In this document: piece by piece, positions 1-8,798 of the stretch
Layout of the letters: every line of letters starts with the position of its first letter
How positions within the stretch are numbered: position 1 is the first letter of the stretch
Origin: Flavobacterium weaverense
GTDB lineage: Bacteria > Bacteroidota > Bacteroidia > Flavobacteriales > Flavobacteriaceae
Length of the DNA: 64,000 bases
Reading direction: 5' to 3'
Assembly: GCF_003688495.1 (NCBI RefSeq)
Contig: NZ_REFH01000009.1
Span: 1-64,000, forward strand
The notes under the pieces: generated by a model
What the model saw: only the letters and a program-made list of their open reading frames with translations
What the model was told of the DNA's origin: nothing
Database searches by the model: none
Made by a program: the position numbers and the translations under genes

Positions 1-53
1 CCCGCCTGCGCAGATGGTACTGCAGTTATGTGGGAGAGTATGTCGTCGCCTTT
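1..53 (+). rRNA. rrf: 5S ribosomal RNA, 3' end (partial)
   Basis: The first ~53 bases match the conserved 3' part of bacterial 5S rRNA: a GATGGTACTGC segment followed by GTGGGAGAGTA and a GTCGTCGCC end. The 5' part lies before the window, so an rRNA operon reading rightwards ends here. A strong hairpin and T-run follow at once. The exact 3' end is uncertain by a few bases. Confidence 0.85.
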
Positions 54-57
54 CTTT

Positions 58-94
58 AAAAACCCTATTCATGTATTTGAATAGGGTTTTTTGT
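58..94 (+). terminator. Rho-independent terminator of the rRNA operon
   Basis: Perfect 10-bp stem, AACCCTATTC (61-70) with GAATAGGGTT (79-88), 8-nt loop, followed by a T-run. It directly follows the 5S end. Confidence 0.9.
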
Positions 95-151
95 TATATA
101 AAAAGTTGGGAAAATATATTTAATTCAACCAGTACCATTAAAATTTATTCG

Positions 152-186
152 AAACCTTGATTCTTGTGAGTCAAGGTTTTTTATTT
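152..186 (+). terminator. Second hairpin with T-run downstream of the rRNA operon
   Basis: Perfect 9-bp stem AAACCTTGA (152-160) with TCAAGGTTT (171-179), 10-nt loop, then T-rich sequence. It may be a backup terminator. The rest of 187-411 is very AT-rich and shows no clear promoter boxes. Confidence 0.6.
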
Positions 187-411
187 TAATTTTCTATATT
201 TTAAATTAAATCTTTTAATTGACTGATTTCTGTCAAATGATTTCAATTAACTACAATAATTCGGTATTACGTTAGAATTTTATTTCATGAATATGGAAAA
301 AAGCTGTTAAAATCAATTAAATTTCTCAGGTAAAATTTAAATTAATTAAAAATTTAAAAGTAGATTTGAATCACTTAATATTTTGGTGTTATTTATTTTT
401 AATTGCTACTT

Positions 412-2034
412 ATGAAAAGGAGAGATTTTTTGACCACTACGACACTTGCATCTGCAGGTTTGACATCATTTTTAGTTTCAGGATGTGAAGGATTAAATAA
501 ATCTGATCAACCAAATTCTAATGTCGAATCAGATTTAAATTTTGAACTTGATGAGGAAACAATTATTAGTTTAACACAAAAGCTGGATTCTGGTAAGTAT
601 ACTTCTGAACAATTAGTTAAATTGTATCTCAACCGTATTGAACAAATCGATGCGAAAGGTGCAAAGTTAAACTCTGTTATCGAAATTAATCCTGATGCCT
701 TGTCTATCGCTAAAGCGATGGGTTCAGAAATTAATTTAGGTAAAAAGCGAGGCCCTTTACATGGACTTCCTATTCTTATTAAAGATAATATTGACACAGC
801 TGACAAAATGCAAACTACTGCCGGATCATTAGCATTAGAGGGAAATATTGCTTCTAAAGATGCGTTTATTGTTACAAAATTAAGAGAGGCTGGCGCAATT
901 ATATTAGGAAAAACTAATTTAAGTGAATGGGCAAATTTTCGATCGACCAACTCTAGTTCTGGTTGGAGTAGTAGAGGAGGCCAAACTAAAAATCCTTATT
1001 TTTTAGACAGAAATCCTTGTGGTTCAAGTGCTGGTTCTGGTGTAGCAGTTTCTGCTAACTTGTGCGTTGTAGCAATTGGTACAGAAACAGACGGTTCAAT
1101 TGTTTGTCCTGCCTCAGTCACCGGTGTTGTAGGAATCAAGCCTACCGTTGGCTTAGTAAGTAGGAGTGGAATTATTCCTATTTCAAAAACTCAGGATACG
1201 GCGGGTCCAATGGCTAGGACAGTGGAAGATGCTGCAATTCTGCTTGGTGTTTTAGCTGCCGTAGATAATAATGATTCAATTACGCAAGAGAGTGCAGGAA
1301 AGAACTTTGCTGATTACACTAAATTTTTAGATTTAAACGGCCTTGCAGGAAAAAGAATTGGAATTGAGAAAAAAGCACAAGGAAATAATAAGTATGTTAA
1401 TGAGCTTTTCGCAGTTACTGTTGCTATTCTGAAAAAGAATGGAGCAGTACTAGTTGAAATTGACTATTTGGATAAATTTAATTCTTTAGGCGCTTCAGAA
1501 TCTGAAGTTCTTCAATATGAGTTTAAAGATGGAGTAAATAATTATTTGGCTAACGCAAATTGTAAAGTTAAGTCTTTGAGTAAAGTTATAGAGTTCAATC
1601 GTAAGAACGAAGATAAAGCAATGCCTTATTTTAAGCAAGAATTGTTAGAGAGTTCGAATGCGAAATCCGATTTAAGCGATAGAAAATATTTAGAAGCTTT
1701 AGAAAATAGTCACATTGGTAGTAAAAATATTCTAGGCAAAATTTTTACTGATAATCAATTAGATGCTATTTGTGGAATCACAATGGGTCCAACCTGCAGC
1801 ATTGATACTATTTATGGAGATCGATGGGGAGATTATTCCTTAACTACTCCAGCAGCAATTAGTGGTTATCCACATATTACTGTTCCTTGTGGTAAAGTTT
1901 ATGATTTACCAGTAGGTTTATCTTTTTTTGGTACTGCTTATACGGAAGGTAAATTGATTGGAATAGCATATTCGTATGAGCAAGCTTCTAAAAAAAGAGT
2001 GAAGCCAGATTTTAAAACATCTTTTCTAGGATAG
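412..2034 (+). CDS. Amidase-signature hydrolase, Tat-type lipoprotein
   Basis: Member of the amidase signature family (GatA / peptide amidase-like), hydrolysing C-N amide bonds. The Ser-Ser-Lys triad is visible: Lys124 in KDNIDT, the cis-Ser in the CGSSAGSG loop (205/206) and nucleophile Ser229 in ETDGS. These positions agree closely with the 123/202/226 triad of peptide amidases. I start at ATG 412, not at the in-frame TTG at 403, because 412 gives an N-terminus with a twin-arginine KRRDFL, a hydrophobic stretch and a lipobox ending at Cys25 (LVSGC). That predicts folded export by Tat and lipid anchoring. The 540-aa length fits the family. The gene stands alone; the next gene is on the other strand. 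The substrate is unknown; a GatA role is unlikely because the protein is exported and no gatB/gatC is nearby. Confidence 0.88.
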   Translation: MKRRDFLTTTTLASAGLTSFLVSGCEGLNKSDQPNSNVESDLNFELDEETIISLTQKLDSGKYTSEQLVKLYLNRIEQIDAKGAKLNSVIEINPDALSIAKAMGSEINLGKKRGPLHGLPILIKDNIDTADKMQTTAGSLALEGNIASKDAFIVTKLREAGAIILGKTNLSEWANFRSTNSSSGWSSRGGQTKNPYFLDRNPCGSSAGSGVAVSANLCVVAIGTETDGSIVCPASVTGVVGIKPTVGLVSRSGIIPISKTQDTAGPMARTVEDAAILLGVLAAVDNNDSITQESAGKNFADYTKFLDLNGLAGKRIGIEKKAQGNNKYVNELFAVTVAILKKNGAVLVEIDYLDKFNSLGASESEVLQYEFKDGVNNYLANANCKVKSLSKVIEFNRKNEDKAMPYFKQELLESSNAKSDLSDRKYLEALENSHIGSKNILGKIFTDNQLDAICGITMGPTCSIDTIYGDRWGDYSLTTPAAISGYPHITVPCGKVYDLPVGLSFFGTAYTEGKLIGIAYSYEQASKKRVKPDFKTSFLG

Positions 2035-2097
2035 AATATTCCTTACTGTAATTAATTTTAGACCTACTAAAATATTTTTCTATTAGAAAAATACTTA

Positions 2098-2259
2098 ATG
2101 TTTTATACTCCCGTTTTTTTCAATAAAATTATAATTGGAAGACAAATCATCTCAATTGAATATGATGTAATAAAGCTAAGTTTAGAAGCAAAATGGACCA
2201 AGAGTAAACTAAATAAAATTTTAGACTGCTTAATCCATCTTGCTTTTAATAAGCACTAA
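2098..2259 (+). other. Intergenic stretch 2035-2476 with a doubtful 53-aa reading frame
   Basis: The 442 bp between the amidase and msrB (convergent) are AT-rich. They hold one ATG-started open frame of 53 codons at 2098-2259, encoding a basic peptide with a short hydrophobic start. I see no family motif, no TAnnTTTG box in front of it, and no strong terminator in the gap. It is more likely chance than a gene and is recorded only because the gap is long. Confidence 0.15.
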
Positions 2260-2476
2260 GTTTATTAACAAACGTTTTCAATATTAGTAAAGTATTCTTT
2301 AAATTTAAGGTACTTGACAAATAGTAAAGCCGGTTAGATCTCATAAAATAGTAGAACATTTATAGACCTGTATCCTATTGTTAATTGAAAACATCATTCA
2401 ACTTTACAATATAATTATATTTACATCTTTCCAACATTGTATGAACTATTCAAGCTAATAAAGAATAACAATCTTA

Positions 2477-2869
2477 CTATTCCTCCTTGAAATCAACTGA
2501 TAAAGAGTTTACACAGTAACGCTGACCAGTTTTTGTCGGTCCATCATCAAATACATGTCCTAAATGGCTTCCACAATTAGCGCAAAGTATTTCTGTACGC
2601 TTCATTCCGTGAGTTACATCGGAGATAAATTCTACTTTTCCAGGTATTGACTCGTCAAAAGAAGGCCAACCGCAATGCGCGTCAAATTTAGTATTGCTTT
2701 CGAACAATGATTCACCACACGCCCCGCACGCGTAAGTACCTTTTTCAAAGTTTAAATTGTACTTTCCTGTGTGTGGATATTCAGTTCCTTTTTTTCGAAG
2801 AATTCTATAACGTTCTTCTCCAAGTTCTGCCTTCCATTGTTCCTCTGATTTTTCTAATGGATATTTCAT
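2477..2869 (-). CDS. msrB: Peptide-methionine (R)-S-oxide reductase MsrB
   Basis: Reduces the R epimer of methionine sulfoxide in proteins, repairing oxidative damage with thioredoxin as reductant. The 130-aa protein is a complete single-domain SelR/MsrB. Two CxxC pairs (Cys48/Cys51 and Cys96/Cys99) bind structural zinc. The HCGWPSF and LGHVFDDGP signatures are present. Catalytic Cys119 lies in RYCVNSLS, so this is the cysteine and not the selenocysteine form. It has no signal peptide and is cytosolic. It is not fused to MsrA. It is followed (in transcription) by the long gap to the convergent amidase and preceded by an alpha/beta hydrolase gene on the same strand 53 bp away, so co-transcription is possible. 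Confidence 0.95.
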   Translation of the reverse strand: MKYPLEKSEEQWKAELGEERYRILRKKGTEYPHTGKYNLNFEKGTYACGACGESLFESNTKFDAHCGWPSFDESIPGKVEFISDVTHGMKRTEILCANCGSHLGHVFDDGPTKTGQRYCVNSLSVDFKEE

Positions 2870-2922
2870 TTCTTTACAATTTAAGTTAGTCTTTTTTCAG
2901 TATTATAATAATTATCTTTTTT

Positions 2923-3786
2923 CTATTTATCTAAGAACGCAATTGTTTTTTCAATTACGGCATTATTTCCTAGAATTTTTCGGTGTCCTAAACCATGAGT
3001 TAACATCAATTCTCCATTTTTTAAATATTTATGAATATGAATTCCTGCCTTGACAGGAACTTCTGGATCATCGTGATCATGTATAACTAATACAGGAATA
3101 GTAGCTTTTGCTGCAGCGATATAAGCAGAATAGCTATTCATCTCTTCACCATATTTCTTTTCGAAATGCAAACGTAATAGTGTGCTAATATTTGGCTTTA
3201 ACTCTAATTTAGCAACGAAATCATCTAAAATATCTTGGACAATATCACCGCTTCCTATTACAATAGCTTTATTAACTTTTAAACCGCTTTTTATAGCGTT
3301 TAGAACAGACATTCCCCCTAAGGAGTGACCGATCGCAGCTTCGAATGGTCCGAATTGCTTATCGATTTCCATAATCGAGCTAATAAAATCGGTCATAATT
3401 GTCATTTTTCCTGGAGACTTACCATGAGCAGGAGCATCAAAACTGATTGTAGAATATCCTATTTTTACTAATTCATCAGCTATCTTAAATAATTGTGTTC
3501 CTCGACCGGACCAACCATGAACTAGTAGTATTTTCTTTTTGCTATCTCCGTACTGATACAGAACAATTTCTTTACCAATCTCTGGTATGTTAATTAACTT
3601 TTGTGTGCTTTTACGATCCATATCTAACTCCCTTTTAGGAATTTTATGTTTTATTGGAGTCGTAAATAATTTAGAAGCAAAGAGTGTAATGAGTTTTGGT
3701 GAAATTAAAGAGATTAATTTACATGTTACTAACATAATCTTAGGAATTTTTAAAGATTGTGTATGTACAGAACTATTTTTTGTCAT
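2923..3786 (-). CDS. Alpha/beta-fold hydrolase
   Basis: A 287-aa serine hydrolase with the classic fold elements: oxyanion-hole HGWSGRG near residue 90, nucleophile elbow GHSLGG with Ser155, acid Asp240 in a HDHDDPEVP segment and His268 in the GLGHRK segment. The DAPAHGKS strand-turn after the first conserved block is typical of the esterase/lipase group. The first ~45 residues are hydrophobic and basic, which suggests membrane association rather than a clean cleavable signal. A TAnnTTTG-type element (TACGTTTG) reads leftwards at 3872-3865, about 75 bp before the start, in the gap shared with divergent glgA. The substrate cannot be inferred. Confidence 0.85.
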   Translation of the reverse strand: MTKNSSVHTQSLKIPKIMLVTCKLISLISPKLITLFASKLFTTPIKHKIPKRELDMDRKSTQKLINIPEIGKEIVLYQYGDSKKKILLVHGWSGRGTQLFKIADELVKIGYSTISFDAPAHGKSPGKMTIMTDFISSIMEIDKQFGPFEAAIGHSLGGMSVLNAIKSGLKVNKAIVIGSGDIVQDILDDFVAKLELKPNISTLLRLHFEKKYGEEMNSYSAYIAAAKATIPVLVIHDHDDPEVPVKAGIHIHKYLKNGELMLTHGLGHRKILGNNAVIEKTIAFLDK

Positions 3787-3956
3787 ATCAATAAATTTTC
3801 AATCGGGCAATGATGTTAATTTTTTTTTAGTAAATTTAGAAAAACATAAAAGTAGTATTTTTTACAAACGTATTTATTGCTATTAACATAAAAGGGACAA
3901 ATAAAGCGTAATTGCGATGATCGTACTAGAATTAATTATAAAATCAAATTTCATTT

Positions 3957-5378
3957 ATGGAAATATTTCATATTAGTGCTGAATGTTATCCGGTAGCCAA
4001 AGTGGGTGGATTAGCGGATGTTGTAGGAGCGCTACCAAAATATCAAAATAATGCTGGACATCTTGCAAGGGTTGTTGTACCAGGTTATGATACAAAATTT
4101 AAAAGTGAAAATGATTTTGAGTGTGTTCATTGGGGACATGTGAAATTAGGTAATTTTAGTTTTCCTTTTAATGTTCTTAAAGAAACCACGGATATGCTGG
4201 GTTTTGAACTCTACTTGATAGAAATACCAGATCTTTTTAATAGAAAAGATGTTTACGGTTATGAGGATGACATCGAACGCTTTTTATCATTTCAAATTGC
4301 AACTTTAGATTGGATTATTGGAAGAGGTTCAGTGCCAGATGTAATTAATTGTCACGATCATCATACGGGTTTAATACCTTTTATGATGTTATACTGCCAC
4401 AAGTATAATAAACTTAAAGAGGTGCCCTCAATGATTACAATTCATAATGGATTGTATCAAGGTCAATTCAGTTTTGATAAATTATATTATTTACCTCATT
4501 TTGATTTAGCGCACGTTCACGTTTTAGAATGGGATAATTGCATTAACTCATTGGCAGTAGGTATCAAATGTGCATGGGCGGTGACTACGGTTTCTCCAAA
4601 TTATCTAAATGAAATTAATTATTCAGCTAATGGATTAGAATCCTTGTTTAATTTAGTTCGTTATAAGTCAAAAGGAATTTTGAATGGGATAGATATCGAA
4701 GTGTGGGACCCTGAAAAAGATTCTGCGTTAGAAAAAAACTATTCTATCAAAAATTTCGAACTTGGTAAACAAAAAAACAAGGAAAAGCTATGTAAACTTT
4801 TTGATTTAGATCCTAGTAAACCGCTTTTTAGCTTCATTGGAAGATTATTAGAGGAAAAAGGGGGAGATTTATTACCCCATGCTTCAGCTCTAGCTTTATC
4901 TGAAAATTATCAACAAATAAATATTTTGATATTAGGTTCTGGTAACACAACTATTGAAAAGCAGCTCAATAGTTTATTGCATGATTATAAAGGAAATTAC
5001 AATACTTTTATTGGCTACAATGAAGAATTAGCGCATCTAATTTATGCAGGTTCAGATTTCCTACTGATGCCATCACGTGTTGAGCCTTGCGGTTTAAACC
5101 AAATGTATTCACTTAGATACGGTACGATTCCTATAGTAAGAAGAACAGGTGGATTAAAGGACACCGTAATAGATTTTGGAGATAACGGAAATGGTATTTG
5201 TCATGACCAAGCAAGCGTGAGAGATATTTGCTATTCCATTGATAGAGCAGTAGATCTTTTTAATGATAAAAAGCAATTCAATAAAATTAGAAAAATAGGG
5301 ATGAACACGGACCATTCATGGGAGCGAGTTTGCCAAGAATACATAGAGATATACAAATTAATAAGTAACAAGATATGA
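3957..5378 (+). CDS. glgA: Glycogen synthase (ADP-glucose type)
   Basis: GT5 glycosyltransferase that adds glucose from ADP-glucose to the non-reducing end of glycogen. The N-terminal KVGGLADVVGALP loop (Lys15 onward) binds ADP-glucose. The C-terminal GT-B half carries the SRVEPCGLNQMYSLRYG block and the RRTGGLKDTV block with the conserved Glu of the retaining mechanism. Length 473 aa is normal. The stop overlaps the glgC start (ATGA at 5375-5378), so the two are translationally coupled. With glgC and glgB it makes the full bacterial glycogen synthesis route. No clear -33/-7 pair was seen in the 170-bp divergent gap upstream. Confidence 0.95.
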   Translation: MEIFHISAECYPVAKVGGLADVVGALPKYQNNAGHLARVVVPGYDTKFKSENDFECVHWGHVKLGNFSFPFNVLKETTDMLGFELYLIEIPDLFNRKDVYGYEDDIERFLSFQIATLDWIIGRGSVPDVINCHDHHTGLIPFMMLYCHKYNKLKEVPSMITIHNGLYQGQFSFDKLYYLPHFDLAHVHVLEWDNCINSLAVGIKCAWAVTTVSPNYLNEINYSANGLESLFNLVRYKSKGILNGIDIEVWDPEKDSALEKNYSIKNFELGKQKNKEKLCKLFDLDPSKPLFSFIGRLLEEKGGDLLPHASALALSENYQQINILILGSGNTTIEKQLNSLLHDYKGNYNTFIGYNEELAHLIYAGSDFLLMPSRVEPCGLNQMYSLRYGTIPIVRRTGGLKDTVIDFGDNGNGICHDQASVRDICYSIDRAVDLFNDKKQFNKIRKIGMNTDHSWERVCQEYIEIYKLISNKI

Positions 5379-6655
5379 AGGCTAAAAAGAAAAATGTAAT
5401 TGCAATTATATTAGGGGGTGGACAAGGCTCAAGATTATATCCGTTAACCGAAACAAGATCTAAACCAGCAGTACCGATTGGAGGAAAATACAGATTAGTA
5501 GATATTCCGATATCAAACTGTATGAATTCTGATATTTACAGGATGTTTGTGTTGACTCAGTTTAATTCTGCTTCATTGAATGCACACATTAAAAACACCT
5601 ATAATTTCAGTGTTTTCAGTCATGCATTTGTTGATATTCTTGCCGCAGAGCAAACTCCTGATAATCCAACTTGGTTTCAAGGAACAGCCGATGCTGTAAG
5701 ACAATGTATGCCACACTTTTTAAATCATGATTTTGATTATGCTTTAATACTTTCAGGAGATCAATTATATCAAATGGATTTCAATGAAATGCTTGAAGCG
5801 CACATCAACAATGAAGCTGATATTTCTATTGCTACTTTACCAGTTAATGCTAAAGATGCACCAGAATTCGGAATTCTTAAAACTAATTCTGAAAGTTTTA
5901 TCGAATCATTTATTGAAAAGCCAGCTAAAGAATTACTACCTGAATGGGAATCTGATGTAAGTGACCAAATGAAGAGTGAAGGAAAACATTACTTAGCCTC
6001 AATGGGTATTTATATTTTCAATAGAAAATTGTTGATTGACATTATGTCTAATCAGGAAACTAAAGATTTTGGTAAAGAAATTATTCCACAAGCTGTAGGT
6101 CATAAAAAAATCTTGAGTTATCAATACGAAGGATATTGGACTGATATAGGTAATATTGATTCTTTTTTTGAAGCAAATATTGGACTAACAGAAGATTTGC
6201 CAAAATTCAACTTATTTGATAATGAAAATAAGATATATACAAGACCTAGATTGCTTCCTCCTTCTAAATTTCAAAAAACTATTGTCGATAAATCGCTTAT
6301 CTCTGAAGGCTGTATATTAAATGCAAAAGAAATTAATCGATCCGTCATAGGAATTAGATCTCGAATAGGAGATGGAACCATAATTCAAAATTCTTACGTG
6401 ATGGGAAATGATTTGTATCAAAATATTGATGATATGAATGAAGACATCGTAAACAAGAGAAATTTAATTGGTATTGGAGAGCGTTGTTTTATAAATAATG
6501 CATTAGTGGATAAAAATTGTAGAATTGGTAATGATGTTTACATAAACGGTGGAGCGCACTTAGGGGATTTTTCTAATGAATTGTACGCCATTAAAGACGG
6601 AATAGTAGTAATTAAAAAAGGGGCAGTTATTCCAGATAATTACATTATCAAATAA
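5375..6655 (+). CDS. glgC: Glucose-1-phosphate adenylyltransferase
   Basis: Makes ADP-glucose from ATP and glucose 1-phosphate, the committed step of glycogen synthesis. The N-terminal nucleotidyltransferase domain has LGGGQGSRLYPLT and SKPAVPIGGKYRLVD, plus the ADAVRQ and SGDQLYQMD metal-site region. The C-terminal ~130 residues form the left-handed beta-helix regulatory domain (hexapeptide-like repeats such as SVIGIRSRIGDGT). At 426 aa it is full length. It overlaps glgA by 4 bases and glgB follows after 63 bp. Allosteric control by glycolytic intermediates is known for the family; the sequence alone does not tell which effector applies. Confidence 0.95.
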   Translation: MKAKKKNVIAIILGGGQGSRLYPLTETRSKPAVPIGGKYRLVDIPISNCMNSDIYRMFVLTQFNSASLNAHIKNTYNFSVFSHAFVDILAAEQTPDNPTWFQGTADAVRQCMPHFLNHDFDYALILSGDQLYQMDFNEMLEAHINNEADISIATLPVNAKDAPEFGILKTNSESFIESFIEKPAKELLPEWESDVSDQMKSEGKHYLASMGIYIFNRKLLIDIMSNQETKDFGKEIIPQAVGHKKILSYQYEGYWTDIGNIDSFFEANIGLTEDLPKFNLFDNENKIYTRPRLLPPSKFQKTIVDKSLISEGCILNAKEINRSVIGIRSRIGDGTIIQNSYVMGNDLYQNIDDMNEDIVNKRNLIGIGERCFINNALVDKNCRIGNDVYINGGAHLGDFSNELYAIKDGIVVIKKGAVIPDNYIIK

Positions 6656-6718
6656 ATGTAAAAACTGTTATTACTTAAATTAATATTCTTTTTATAAAGA
6701 GAATTACACAATCGAACT

Positions 6719-8623
6719 ATGAATAAAGTTATTTCGCACTCTCTTTTCACGGATTTTGACATTGATTTATTCAAAGCGGGAAAGCATTTTCGCTTGTACG
6801 AAAAACTTGGTGCACATCTTATCTCAGTCGATGGAGTCGACGGCGTTTACTTTGCTGTTTGGGCTCCTACAGCTCATTCTGTATCAGTTATTGGTGAATT
6901 CAATTTCTGGACATCTGGCGAACATCAGTTAGAAGTGAGATGGGATTCATCTGGTATTTGGGAAGGTTTTATTCCTCATGTTAAAAAAGGCACTACATAC
7001 AAGTATAGAATACAGTCTAACAATAATGGCGTAATTACGGAAAAAGCAGATCCGTTTGCTTTTTACTGTGAGAAACCACCGCATACAGCATCGGTTATTT
7101 GGGACTTAGATTACAAATGGGGCGATGAAAAGTGGATGAAAACACGTCAAAACCACAATGGATTAGATAAACCTTATTCAGTTTACGAAGTTCATTTAGG
7201 ATCATGGAAAAGACACAGCAGCGAAAACAGATTTCTAACGTATGTCGAATTTGCGGAAGATCTAGTAAATTATGTAAAGGAGACTGGATTTACGCATGTT
7301 GAGTTTATGCCTATTATGGAATATCCTTATGATCCGTCATGGGGTTATCAACTAGTAGGTTATTTTGCACCCACCTCTCGTTTTGGTAATCCACAAGAAT
7401 TCATGTTTTTAGTTGATAAACTGCACGAAGCTGGTATAGGAGTGGTTCTTGATTGGGTTCCTTCTCACTTTCCTGATGATGCACATGGTTTAGGATTCTT
7501 TGATGGCTCTAATTTATTCGAACATCCAGATCGTAGAAAAGGTTATCACCCGGATTGGAAAAGTCTAGTTTTTAATTACGGTCGCAATGAAGTACGCTCC
7601 TTTTTAATAAGTAATGCACTTTTTTGGTTACAATATTACCACGCAGATGCACTTAGAGTAGATGCTGTTGCATCAATGTTGTATTTAGATTATTCTAGAA
7701 ATGATGGAGAGTGGGAGCCAAATATTTATGGTGGAAGAGAAAATTTAGACACCATAAGTTTCTTAAAAGAATTTAATGAAGCTGTTTACTCTAATTTTGA
7801 AGGTGTTCAAACTATCGCAGAGGAAAGCACTTCTTATCCAATGGTTTCAAGACCAACATCAATAGGTGGTTTAGGATTTGGTATGAAATGGATGATGGGT
7901 TGGATGCACGATACTTTAGACTATTTTAAAAGAGATACTGTTTACAGAAAATATCATCAGAATGATTTAACTTTCTCTATGAATTATGCCTTTTCAGAAA
8001 ATTTTATGTTACCGCTCTCGCATGATGAAGTTGTATACGGTAAAAAATCAATCGCTGAACGCATGCCAGGTGACGAGTGGCAAAAGTTTGCTAATTTGAG
8101 ATTATTGTATGGCTATATGTTTACGCATCCTGGCACAAAATTACTTTTTATGGGATGTGAGTTTGGACAAAGTCGCGAATGGAATTTTGAAGGAAGTTTA
8201 GATTGGCATTTGTTACAATATCCGTTTCATGAAGGAGTGAAGAAATTAATAACTGACCTAAATAATTTATACAAAACGCAACCTGCACTGTATGAGAAGC
8301 AATTTAGCCAAGAAGGTTTTGAATGGATTAATTATTCAGATCATCAAAATGCAGTGATTTCTTTTATTCGAAAAGGGAACAAGCCTAAAGAATCAGTTAT
8401 CGTTGTTTGTAATTTTACAGAAGTCGTGCGAACTAATTATCGCGTCGGAATTCCTAAGAAAGGAAAATTAACGGAGATTTTTAATAGTGATGCAAAAATG
8501 TATGGAGGAAGCGGTGTTTCTAACATCAAAAAAATCGCTATTCAAGCAATGCCATACGATGGTAGAGATTACTCAGCTGAGCTTGTTTTAGCACCATTAA
8601 GTGTATCTGTTTTTAAAATCTAA
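6719..8623 (+). CDS. glgB: 1,4-alpha-glucan branching enzyme
   Basis: GH13 enzyme that cuts an alpha-1,4 chain and re-attaches it as an alpha-1,6 branch. An N-terminal CBM48-like domain (about 30-130) with VYFAVWAPTA precedes the (beta/alpha)8 barrel. The catalytic triad is visible: nucleophile Asp315 in RVDAV, acid/base Glu368 in AEEST and transition-state stabiliser Asp436 in LSHDEVV. The 634-aa length lacks the extra N1 domain of the longest forms. Third gene of glgA-glgC-glgB; a hairpin terminator follows at 8650. Confidence 0.95.
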   Translation: MNKVISHSLFTDFDIDLFKAGKHFRLYEKLGAHLISVDGVDGVYFAVWAPTAHSVSVIGEFNFWTSGEHQLEVRWDSSGIWEGFIPHVKKGTTYKYRIQSNNNGVITEKADPFAFYCEKPPHTASVIWDLDYKWGDEKWMKTRQNHNGLDKPYSVYEVHLGSWKRHSSENRFLTYVEFAEDLVNYVKETGFTHVEFMPIMEYPYDPSWGYQLVGYFAPTSRFGNPQEFMFLVDKLHEAGIGVVLDWVPSHFPDDAHGLGFFDGSNLFEHPDRRKGYHPDWKSLVFNYGRNEVRSFLISNALFWLQYYHADALRVDAVASMLYLDYSRNDGEWEPNIYGGRENLDTISFLKEFNEAVYSNFEGVQTIAEESTSYPMVSRPTSIGGLGFGMKWMMGWMHDTLDYFKRDTVYRKYHQNDLTFSMNYAFSENFMLPLSHDEVVYGKKSIAERMPGDEWQKFANLRLLYGYMFTHPGTKLLFMGCEFGQSREWNFEGSLDWHLLQYPFHEGVKKLITDLNNLYKTQPALYEKQFSQEGFEWINYSDHQNAVISFIRKGNKPKESVIVVCNFTEVVRTNYRVGIPKKGKLTEIFNSDAKMYGGSGVSNIKKIAIQAMPYDGRDYSAELVLAPLSVSVFKI

Positions 8624-8649
8624 AAAAAATTACCGAGTAAGGTATAAGT

Positions 8650-8686
8650 AATGATTCTCACTTTTTTGAGAGTCATTATTTATTTT
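8650..8686 (+). terminator. Terminator after the glg operon
   Basis: An 11-bp stem with one G-T pair: AATGATTCTCA (8650-8660) and TGAGAGTCATT (8667-8677) around a short T-rich loop, followed by a T-rich tract. It separates the glg genes from the GH31 gene. Confidence 0.7.
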
Positions 8687-8798
8687 AAGTAAGGAGTAGC
8701 TATAACGTTTTCGTGAATAAATATTCATAAAAAACTGAATGCGAAGTAATTTTGTATTTTTGACAACCCAAATTTGAATAAAATTAATATTATAAAAA

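Noticed and set aside
403..411. TTG start adding three residues to the amidase
   Set aside because: ATG 412 puts the twin-arginine motif and lipobox in the normal position; there is no reason to prefer TTG.
507..950. 147-codon frame antisense to the amidase
   Set aside because: Shadow of a clearly coding frame with catalytic motifs on the plus strand.
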